From Hydrogenophaga sp. (lineage in GTDB: Bacteria > Pseudomonadota > Gammaproteobacteria > Burkholderiales > Burkholderiaceae_C): a DNA stretch of 11,529 nt. The notes beneath the pieces are model-generated. The model had not been told where the DNA came from. It searched no databases and was given only the letters and a program-made list of their open reading frames with translations. The translations under genes and the position numbers were made by a program. The stretch covers positions 1 through 11,529 of the forward strand of contig JAIFNE010000029.1 of assembly GCA_020047875.1 (NCBI GenBank), in the 5' to 3' direction. Below are positions 6,509-11,529 of the stretch, piece by piece. Position 1 is the stretch's first letter; the number at the start of each line of letters is the position of its first letter.

Positions 6509-7375
6509 ATGCAACTCGTCCACACCATCGAAGACCTGCGTACCGCTTTGCGTCCATTCAATTCGCCGGCATTTGTCCCGACCATGGGCAACCTGCATGA
6601 TGGCCACCTGAATCTGGTGCGCAGCGCCAAGCCACTGGGCGACGTGGTGGTTTCCAGCATTTTTGTCAACCGCCTGCAGTTCGCGCCCAACGAAGACTTC
6701 GACTCCTACCCGCGCACCCTGCAGGCCGATTGCGAGCGGCTGGAGCAGGCCGGTTGCGACATCGTATTTGCGCCGCTCGAAAAAGAGCTGTACCCGCTGC
6801 CACAGCAGTTCAAGGTACACCCGCCCGGGGAACTTGCCGACATCCTGGAAGGCCATTTCCGGCCAGGATTTTTCATCGGCGTGAGCACCGTGGTGATGAA
6901 ACTGTTTCATTGCGTGTTTTCCGAGGCCAAGGGCCCGCGCCACGCGCTGTTCGGCAAGAAGGACTACCAGCAACAGCTGGTGATCAAGCGCATGGTGCAG
7001 CAGTTCGCGATGCCGATCACCGTGATCGCGGGCGAAACCCAGCGCGCGCCCGATGGTCTGGCGCTGAGTTCGCGCAATGGCTACCTGAGCGAGCGTGAGC
7101 GCAGCGAAGCGATCCAGCTGTCGCTGGCCTTGCGTACCCTCGCGCGCGAAGCCCTGTCCTGCGGCCACGCACTGCCCGAGCAGCTGCCGGGTCTGGAGTC
7201 GCGCGCGATGCACGCGTTGGCCTCACGCGGCTGGCAGCCCGATTACCTGACGGTGCGCCGGCGCGCCGACCTGCTGCTTCCAACCGCAGCCGACGCCACC
7301 CAGCCCAACCACCTGGTGGTGCTGGGCGCAGCGCGGCTGGGCAACACACGCCTGATCGACAACTTTGAAATTTGA
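6509..7375 (+). CDS. panC: Pantothenate synthetase (pantoate--beta-alanine ligase)
   Basis: PanC joins pantoate and beta-alanine using ATP through a pantoyl-adenylate, completing pantothenate. The 288-residue sequence shows the HIGH-type nucleotide-binding motif PTMGNLHDGH (24-33), SIFVNRLQF (50-58), NEDFDSYPRT (61-70), the ATP-site lysines in FGKKDYQQ (148-155) and the KMSKS-equivalent LSSRNGYLS (186-194). Length is normal and no key motif is missing. No clear Shine-Dalgarno sequence precedes the ATG; the purine run GAAGAAA is about fifteen bases away, right after repeat copy B, so the repeat may affect translation. Co-transcription with panB is likely, and the gene converges on gpsA. Confidence 0.96.
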   Translation: MQLVHTIEDLRTALRPFNSPAFVPTMGNLHDGHLNLVRSAKPLGDVVVSSIFVNRLQFAPNEDFDSYPRTLQADCERLEQAGCDIVFAPLEKELYPLPQQFKVHPPGELADILEGHFRPGFFIGVSTVVMKLFHCVFSEAKGPRHALFGKKDYQQQLVIKRMVQQFAMPITVIAGETQRAPDGLALSSRNGYLSERERSEAIQLSLALRTLAREALSCGHALPEQLPGLESRAMHALASRGWQPDYLTVRRRADLLLPTAADATQPNHLVVLGAARLGNTRLIDNFEI

Positions 7376-7427
7376 ATTCCTACGCTGGCACGCGGCTTCC
7401 GGCTGACAGAAGGCGCAGCACCAGCGG

Positions 7428-7443
7428 CCCCGCAATGCCGGGG
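7428..7443. terminator. Short hairpin in the convergent panC-gpsA gap
   Basis: CCCCG (7428-7432) pairs with CGGGG (7439-7443) over a six-base loop, extendable by two G-T pairs. A second weak stem, CCACC/GGTGG, lies near 7474-7492. The two converging genes need terminators in this 119-base gap, but neither stem has a T-run, so factor-dependent termination is possible. Confidence 0.3.
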
Positions 7444-7494
7444 TTCGGCCTGAACGATCGGGCGCCGACATGGCACCACCTTGAACGCGGTGGG

Positions 7495-8508
7495 CTACTC
7501 GTCTTTGGGGTCGCGCCCCATCAGCGCGGCCACCACCTGAGCCGGCTGCAACTGGCCCTCCAGCAACGCCACCACACCCTCGCTGATCGGCATATCCACG
7601 CCGAGCGCGCGGGCGCGCTGCACCACAGTGCGCGCGCTGTAGACACCCTCAGCCACATGACCCAGCGAATCCACGGTCTGCTTCAGGCTGAGCCCCTGCG
7701 CCAGCAACTGGCCAACCTTGCGGTTGCGCGAGAGGTCACCGGTGGCGGTGAGCACCAGATCACCCAGGCCAGAGAGGCCCATGAAGGTGTCGGCCCGGGC
7801 ACCCAGCGCGATGCCCAGCCGGGTCATTTCGGCCAGGCCACGCGTTACCAGGGCCGCGCGGGCATTCAGCCCCAGCCCCAGGCCATCGCACAGGCCCGTG
7901 GCGATCGCCAGCACATTTTTGACCGCACCACCCACCTCCACGCCCACGATGTCATCGTTCGCGTAAACGCGCAGCGACGGACTGTGAAACGCGGCCACCA
8001 GCGCCTCGCGAACCCCGCCGTACTCGCTGGCCGCAACCAACGCCGTGGGTTGGCCGCGCGCCACCTCCAAGGCAAAGCTGGGCCCGCTGAGCACGCCGGT
8101 TTGAAGGGTTGGCGCCACCTGGGCCCAGATCTCATGACCCAGCAGACCAAGGTCTTGCTCGTTGCGCGGCGCTTCAAAACCCTTGCACAACCAGACCACC
8201 GGCACGGCCAGCCCGTTCAAGCGGGACAACACATCGCGCAGCGCCGCCATGGGCGTGGCGACGACCACCAGATCGGCGCCGCGTAACCAGTCAGCGCCCA
8301 CGTTCAGCGCTCCATCGACCAGCTCAAGGCTGCGGGGCAGTGAGACGCCGGGAAGATAGCGGGTGTTTTCTCGCACACTGCGCATCTGCGCAACCTGCCC
8401 GGCATCGCGGGCCCACAGGGTGACCCGGTGCGCGGCAGGGGCTGCCTGGGCCGCGCAGATCGACAGCGCGGTACCCCAGGCGCCGGCGCCGAGGATCGCG
8501 ATGTGCAT
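7495..8508 (-). CDS. gpsA: Glycerol-3-phosphate dehydrogenase [NAD(P)+]
   Basis: GpsA reduces dihydroxyacetone phosphate to sn-glycerol-3-phosphate, the backbone for phospholipids, in the cytosol. The 337-residue protein has the N-terminal dinucleotide motif GAGAWGTA (7-14), LCKGFE with substrate-contacting Lys109, SGPSFALE (141-148), GGAVKNVLAIATG with the catalytic-type Lys197, MGLSGLGDLVLT with Asp250, and SRNRK (260-264). Length is normal. The ATG is preceded by GAGGGGG at nine or ten bases. It is 29 bases downstream of secB and forms the end of the conserved rhodanese-grxC-secB-gpsA cluster also seen in gammaproteobacteria. Confidence 0.97.
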   Translation of the reverse strand: MHIAILGAGAWGTALSICAAQAAPAAHRVTLWARDAGQVAQMRSVRENTRYLPGVSLPRSLELVDGALNVGADWLRGADLVVVATPMAALRDVLSRLNGLAVPVVWLCKGFEAPRNEQDLGLLGHEIWAQVAPTLQTGVLSGPSFALEVARGQPTALVAASEYGGVREALVAAFHSPSLRVYANDDIVGVEVGGAVKNVLAIATGLCDGLGLGLNARAALVTRGLAEMTRLGIALGARADTFMGLSGLGDLVLTATGDLSRNRKVGQLLAQGLSLKQTVDSLGHVAEGVYSARTVVQRARALGVDMPISEGVVALLEGQLQPAQVVAALMGRDPKDE

Positions 8509-8537
8509 GGCAACAGCCCCCTCGGCGCGTCGTGCGC

Positions 8538-8993
8538 TTACTGGGTAACGATGCGTGGCTTGTCGTCAGCGGCTTGCGCCTGCTGCTGCTCGTACATGGC
8601 CTGGAAATTGATCTCGGCCAGGTGCACCGGAGGGAAGCCGCCGCGCTGGATGAGATCGGCCACGTTGCCGCGCAGATACGGATACACGATCTGCGGGCAG
8701 GCGATGCCCATGATCGGGCCCATCTGGTCGTCGGGCAGGTTGCGGATCTCGAAAATACCCGCCTGCTTGGCCTCCACCAGAAACACCGTTTTGTCCTTGA
8801 TCTTGGTTTGCACGGTGGCGGTCACGCAAATCTCGTACACCCCGTCGGCCACCGGGCTGGCCTCGACACCCAGCTGGATGTCAACCGACGGCTGTTCTTG
8901 CTCGAGCAGGATGGTGGGCGAATTCGGCTGCTCCAGCGAAGCCTCCTTGAGGTAGATGCGCTGGATCTGGAAGGTGGGGTCTTGTTCGGCCAT
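8538..8993 (-). CDS. secB: Protein-export chaperone SecB
   Basis: SecB is a tetrameric cytosolic chaperone that keeps preproteins unfolded and hands them to SecA. The 151-residue product has FQIQRIYLKEASLE (8-21), the acidic strand with EICVTATVQ (54-62) that holds the SecA-contact surface, IFEIRNL (80-86) and the C-terminal signature CPQIVYPYLRGNVADL (99-114) followed by GGFPPVHLAEINF. A Gln-rich tail follows, and the zinc-binding extreme C-terminus of enterobacterial SecA partners is not relevant here. Ribosome binding is weak. The gap to grxC is 238 bases, unusually large for this cluster, because of a MITE-like insertion and leader hairpins. Confidence 0.97.
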   Translation of the reverse strand: MAEQDPTFQIQRIYLKEASLEQPNSPTILLEQEQPSVDIQLGVEASPVADGVYEICVTATVQTKIKDKTVFLVEAKQAGIFEIRNLPDDQMGPIMGIACPQIVYPYLRGNVADLIQRGGFPPVHLAEINFQAMYEQQQAQAADDKPRIVTQ

Positions 8994-9020
8994 GGGTGCT
9001 TTCGGAGGGTCGGTGAAAAG

Positions 9021-9094
9021 ACTGCCGGGCGCATGGCCTGGCGGCAGTAGGTCGGGCGGGATTATCTCAGGCGGGTCGGCAGCGCCCGCCTGAG
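9021..9094 (-). promoter_or_regulatory. secB leader: two hairpins around a possible extended -10
   Basis: CTCAGGCGGG (9066-9075) pairs perfectly with CCCGCCTGAG (9085-9094). On the minus strand its end runs into TGAGATAAT, which fits an extended -10 (TGN plus GATAAT, 9066-9061) without a -35 box. Downstream, ACTGCCG (9048-9042 on the minus strand) pairs with CGGCAGT (9027-9021) and is followed by CTTTTC, a terminator-like arrangement 28 bases before the secB start. The first stem may end grxC transcripts and the second may attenuate secB; both uses are inferred. Confidence 0.4.
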
Positions 9095-9104
9095 GGCAGG
9101 CTGG

Positions 9105-9226
9105 CTAGTGTGGTGTTCGGCGCTTGATGGAACAAATAAAACCGATGGATTCTGGGTCAGGGCAAGGCGCAAACCACAGCGATACCGGGCGGTATATGTT
9201 CCAGATAGCGTCAAACACCACACTAG
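9105..9226. mobile_element. MITE-like 122-base element with terminal inverted repeats
   Basis: The left end (9105-9124) and the right end (9207-9226) are inverted repeats matching at 18 of 20 bases, starting CTAGTGTGGTGTT. Inner matches TGGAACA (9128-9134) and TGTTCCA (9197-9203) extend the pairing, and ATACC/GGTAT (9182-9195) makes a small hairpin inside. Both ends carry CTAG, compatible with a TA or CTAG target as used by IS630/Tc1-type elements, but CTAG is its own complement so target duplication cannot be separated from the repeat. No transposase is encoded. It begins five bases after the grxC stop. A non-mobile structured intergenic element is the alternative. Confidence 0.65.
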
Positions 9227-9231
9227 GCGCC

Positions 9232-9489
9232 TCAGGACTGCAACAGCGGCAGCAGACCGCCCTTGCCGTCCAGGGCGTGCAAATCGTCGCAGCCGCCAAT
9301 GTGGGCATCGTCAATGAAAATTTGCGGCACGCTGGTGCGTCCGGTGATCTGGGTCATGTGCGAGCGCAGTTCGGGCTGTCCGTCCACCACGATCTCTTCC
9401 AGGTTGGTCACGCCGCGCTGCAACAGCAGCGCTTTGGCGCGGCTGCAAAACGGGCAGTAGTTGCTGGTGTACATCTTCACGTTTGCCAT
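9232..9489 (-). CDS. grxC: Glutaredoxin 3
   Basis: This 85-residue dithiol glutaredoxin reduces protein disulfides and mixed disulfides with glutathione. The active site is CPFC (Cys12, Cys15), followed by the glutathione-binding TSVPQIFI loop with its cis-proline and the GGCDDL segment. Length and motif order are exactly those of GrxC. The ATG has GGAG about ten bases upstream. It starts 23 bases after the rhodanese gene, so the two are surely co-transcribed. The 3' side is disturbed by the MITE-like element five bases beyond the stop, which may separate it from secB. Confidence 0.96.
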   Translation of the reverse strand: MANVKMYTSNYCPFCSRAKALLLQRGVTNLEEIVVDGQPELRSHMTQITGRTSVPQIFIDDAHIGGCDDLHALDGKGGLLPLLQS

Positions 9490-9512
9490 GGGTATCGACT
9501 CCAGTAAATGTG

Positions 9513-9923
9513 TCAGGCTTTTTCGACCGGCAGGCTGGCAGAACGCCAGGCCCCCATGCCACCGGAGAGCGAGCGCACGTTTTCGTATCCGAGCTTCTTG
9601 GCCACAGCGAGCGCCCGCTTGGATCGCATGCCCGAGGCGCAGACCAGCACCACCGGGGTGGCCTTGTTTTTCACAATGCCGGCAAGCTTGGCCTCGAGCT
9701 GATCCAGCGGAACGTTCTTTGCGCCGACCACGTGTCCGGCCGCAAACTCGTCTGCCCCGCAGATGTCCACCACCACCGCCTTGTCGCGGTTCATGAGCTG
9801 AACCACCTCATTCGGGTTGAGCGAATCTGCCCCACCCCCAGAAGACAGCGCAGGCCACAGCAGCATGCCGCCAGACATCAGCGCCACAGCCAGCAGCACC
9901 CAGTTTTCAATCACAAAGCTCAC
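9513..9923 (-). CDS. Membrane-anchored rhodanese-like protein (YibN family)
   Basis: The protein has an N-terminal membrane segment (about residues 8-26, WVLLAVALMSGGMLLWPAL) and a single rhodanese domain with VVVDICGADEFAAGHVVGAKNVP (in two parts, 50-62 and 63-72) and the active-site loop CASGMR with Cys95. It probably faces the cytoplasm or periplasm as a sulfurtransferase or sulfur carrier; the substrate is unknown. I chose GTG 9923-9921 because AAAGG lies seven bases upstream and the protein then begins with a short charged leader before the membrane helix, as in E. coli YibN. An ATG 63 bases upstream lacks such a site. It is the first gene of the grxC-secB-gpsA cluster. Confidence 0.88.
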   Translation of the reverse strand: MSFVIENWVLLAVALMSGGMLLWPALSSGGGADSLNPNEVVQLMNRDKAVVVDICGADEFAAGHVVGAKNVPLDQLEAKLAGIVKNKATPVVLVCASGMRSKRALAVAKKLGYENVRSLSGGMGAWRSASLPVEKA

Positions 9924-10060
9924 AGTAAAACCTTTCAGACAAGCCCGAGATTCTAGAATGTATGGCTTGGCCACGTCGACACCCATCCCCTTGCGCCCTG
10001 TTGCGCCGCTTGGCTTGAAGCGACGCGCCCTTTCCGGACCTCCTCACCTCCCCCAATCCC
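9924..10060. promoter_or_regulatory. Divergent promoter region, rhodanese / gpmA
   Basis: This 137-base gap must start transcription both ways. TTCTAGAA (9952-9959) is palindromic and gives TAGAAT, a fair -10 box, on each strand; no convincing -35 box was found for either. The last 40 bases before the gpmA ATG are rich in C and T and contain no Shine-Dalgarno sequence. Confidence 0.3.
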
Positions 10061-10804
10061 ATGCACAAGCTCGTTCTGATTCGCCACGGCGAATCCACCT
10101 GGAACCTGGAAAACCGATTCACCGGGTGGACCGATGTCGACCTCACCCCGACCGGCGTCCTGCAAGCCATTTCGGCCGGCAAGTTGCTGCGCGACGAGGG
10201 CTGGGACTTCGACATTGCCTATACCAGCGTACTCAAGCGCGCCATCCACACGCTGTGGCACACGCTCGACCAGATGGACCGCACCTGGCTTCCGGTGGAG
10301 AAGGACTGGCGGCTCAACGAACGCCACTACGGCGCCCTGCAAGGCCTCAACAAGGCAGACATGGCCCGGCAGTACGGTGACGAGCAGGTGCTGGTGTGGC
10401 GCCGCAGTTACGACACGCCTCCGCCACCGCTGGCCGCCACCGACCCGCGCTGCGAGCGCGGCGACCGGCGTTACGCCGGGCTCCAGCCATCGCAGGTGCC
10501 GCTCTCCGAGTGCCTGAAAGACACGGTGGAACGGGTGATGCCGTTCTGGAACGACACGCTGGCACCGGCCATCCGCAGCGGCCAGCGCGTTCTGATCGCA
10601 GCCCACGGCAACTCGATTCGTGCCATGGTGAAGTACCTCGACAAAGTCTCCGAGCAGGACATCGTGAACCTGAACATCCCCAACGGCATCCCGCTGGTCT
10701 ACGAGCTCGACGCCGAGCTGCAACCGATCCGGCGCTATTACCTGGGTGACGCCGAGGCGGTGGCCCGCGCCGCCGCTGCCGTCGCATCACAAGGCAAGGC
10801 CTGA
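10061..10804 (+). CDS. gpmA: 2,3-bisphosphoglycerate-dependent phosphoglycerate mutase
   Basis: GpmA interconverts 3- and 2-phosphoglycerate in glycolysis and gluconeogenesis through a phosphohistidine. The 247-residue protein has the histidine phosphatase motif LIRHGES with phospho-acceptor His9, ENRFTGWTDVDLTPTG (17-32), SVLKRA with Arg60, LNERHYGALQGLNK with Glu87, the WRRSYDTPPPP segment (113-123), and the second catalytic histidine in AAHGNSIRA (His182). Length is that of the cofactor-dependent family. The C-terminus ends in an Ala-rich tail. It is a single-gene unit: a strong terminator follows, then a protease gene. Confidence 0.97.
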   Translation: MHKLVLIRHGESTWNLENRFTGWTDVDLTPTGVLQAISAGKLLRDEGWDFDIAYTSVLKRAIHTLWHTLDQMDRTWLPVEKDWRLNERHYGALQGLNKADMARQYGDEQVLVWRRSYDTPPPPLAATDPRCERGDRRYAGLQPSQVPLSECLKDTVERVMPFWNDTLAPAIRSGQRVLIAAHGNSIRAMVKYLDKVSEQDIVNLNIPNGIPLVYELDAELQPIRRYYLGDAEAVARAAAAVASQGKA

Positions 10805-10872
10805 AGCCAGCGGTAGCCCGCGCAGCCAGTGGGCTGACAAGGAACCGAGCCACCTGCACAGGCTCCAAGGTG

Positions 10873-10878
10873 TATATT
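10873..10878 (+). promoter_or_regulatory. Possible -10 box for the S41 protease gene
   Basis: TATATT is a good -10 match in the 127-base gpmA-protease gap. A CTGACA hexamer at 10834-10839 resembles a -35 box but is 33 bases away, too far. If used, transcription would start at about the 5' foot of the terminator hairpin. Confidence 0.3.
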
Positions 10879-10884
10879 GACCCG

Positions 10885-10921
10885 CCAGCGGTCGCTTTCG
10901 TGTCCCGCTGGTGTTTTTTTT
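10885..10921 (+). terminator. Intrinsic terminator between gpmA and the protease gene
   Basis: CCAGCGG (10885-10891) pairs perfectly with CCGCTGG (10905-10911), with a 13-base loop, then TG and eight T residues (10914-10921). This is the clearest intrinsic terminator in the window and fits the end of gpmA. It ends only ten bases before the next start codon. Confidence 0.85.
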
Positions 10922-10931
10922 GGGGTTTTGC

Positions 10932-11529
10932 ATGAGCAAACAAGTGAGTCACAAATTGAAGATCGCGGGCTGGTTGGCCGTGGGCGCGGTGGCGGGCGCG
11001 CTGACCACGGTGCAGTTCCAGGCGGTCGCCCGTGGCACGCTGACGCCCTTGCCGCTCGAAGAACTGCAGCAGCTGGCTGCGGTGTTCGGCATGATCAAGA
11101 CCGACTACGTGGAACCGGTCGACGAGAGGAAACTCATCTCTGAAGCCATTTCGGGCATGGTCGCCAGCCTGGATCCGCATTCCCAGTATTTCGACCGCAA
11201 AGAGTTCAAGGCCTTCCGCGAAGGCACCAGCGGCCGTTTTGTGGGCGTGGGTATCGAGATCAGCATGGAAGACGGGCTGGTCAAGGTCGTGTCACCCATC
11301 GAAGATTCCCCATCGGGTGACCTGATCACCAAAATCGACGACACCGCCGTCAAAGGCCTGACCATCACCGAGGCGGTCAAGCTGATGCGAGGCGAGCCGC
11401 GCACCAAGGTGCTGCTGACTGTCTTCCGCAAAGACGAAAACCGCAGCTTCCCGGTCACGATCACGCGAGAAGAGATCAAAACCCAGAGCGTCAAAGCCAG
11501 GCTGGTCGAGCCAGGCTACGCATGGGTGC
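10932..11529 (+). CDS. S41 carboxy-terminal processing protease, N-terminal part, PDZ deletion
   Basis: The first 199 residues of a C-terminal processing peptidase (CtpA/Prc family) are present; the catalytic Ser-Lys domain lies beyond the window. After a basic start comes a hydrophobic signal or anchor segment (about 11-33), so the enzyme is probably periplasmic. Then come IKTDYVEPVDERKL (55-68), SGMVASLDPHSQYF (74-87), EGTSGRFVGVGIEI (97-110) and the PDZ domain (about 95-172). In the PDZ, the sequence SPIEDSPSGDLITKIDD (121-137) runs SP directly into SGD, whereas the family has about seven residues (pattern AxxAGLK) between. The reading frame is kept. The ATG has only a weak GGGG purine signal, and a terminator lies just upstream. 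The family call is firm; whether the protein works is doubtful. Confidence 0.88.
   Translation, partial: MSKQVSHKLKIAGWLAVGAVAGALTTVQFQAVARGTLTPLPLEELQQLAAVFGMIKTDYVEPVDERKLISEAISGMVASLDPHSQYFDRKEFKAFREGTSGRFVGVGIEISMEDGLVKVVSPIEDSPSGDLITKIDDTAVKGLTITEAVKLMRGEPRTKVLLTVFRKDENRSFPVTITREEIKTQSVKARLVEPGYAWV

Noticed and set aside
7372..8286. 304-residue plus-strand frame antisense to gpsA
   Set aside because: Covers the fully conserved gpsA on the other strand; its His/Gln/Arg-rich composition indicates a shadow.
9105..9314. 69-residue minus-strand frame across the MITE-like element and grxC end
   Set aside because: It overlaps grxC in another frame and has no domain; the element appears non-coding.
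9924..9986. ATG start giving a 157-residue rhodanese protein
   Set aside because: No ribosome binding site there, and it buries the membrane anchor; the GTG at 9923 has AAAGG at seven bases.
1..11529. CRISPR array, tRNA, rRNA, phage or toxin-antitoxin genes
   Set aside because: No regularly spaced direct repeats, no tRNA cloverleaf or CCA-type end, and no matching proteins were seen on either strand.

Overview
This window looks like chromosomal DNA of a betaproteobacterium in the Burkholderiales, most likely family Comamonadaceae (Hydrogenophaga, Acidovorax or Rhodoferax-like). That placement is inferred from the GC-rich sequence, the protein character of NadC, PanB, PanC, GpmA and the S41 protease, and the type of intergenic repeat present. 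No rRNA, tRNA, CRISPR array or phage gene was seen.

Region 1 (1-3142, minus strand) is a three-gene operon, aorA-aorB-aorC. It encodes a 16-cysteine ferredoxin-like subunit, a tungsten aldehyde:ferredoxin oxidoreductase catalytic subunit, and an FAD/NAD(P)H oxidoreductase subunit cut by the window edge. The set matches the AorABC enzyme known from Aromatoleum aromaticum, which couples aldehyde oxidation to acid with NAD+ or ferredoxin reduction and can run in reverse. The 258-base upstream gap holds a possible sigma-54-like promoter overlapping an inverted repeat, and a larger dyad further upstream. A perfect 12-base inverted repeat sits between aorB and aorC.

Region 2 (3401-5424, minus strand) carries NAD biosynthesis genes: nadC, then nadA. 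The nadA reading frame is broken by what appears to be a 26-base deletion at a 4-base microhomology, so as written it cannot make full-length quinolinate synthase. Region 3 (5492-7375, plus strand) holds panB and panC for pantothenate synthesis. Two copies of one structured intergenic repeat lie between nadC and nadA and between panB and panC. Both have the same orientation relative to transcription, and their differences include paired, structure-preserving base changes.

Region 4 (7495-9923, minus strand) is the conserved rhodanese-grxC-secB-gpsA cluster: a membrane-anchored rhodanese, glutaredoxin 3, the SecB export chaperone and glycerol-3-phosphate dehydrogenase. A 122-base MITE-like element with 20-base terminal inverted repeats lies between grxC and secB, five bases past the grxC stop.

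Region 5 (10061-11529, plus strand) has gpmA (phosphoglycerate mutase) followed by a carboxy-terminal processing protease cut by the window end. A strong intrinsic terminator sits only ten bases before the protease start codon. The protease also seems to lack seven residues from the core of its PDZ domain. Most genes are ordinary housekeeping. The unusual parts are the tungsten-enzyme operon, the two short apparent deletions in conserved proteins, and the two kinds of non-coding element.
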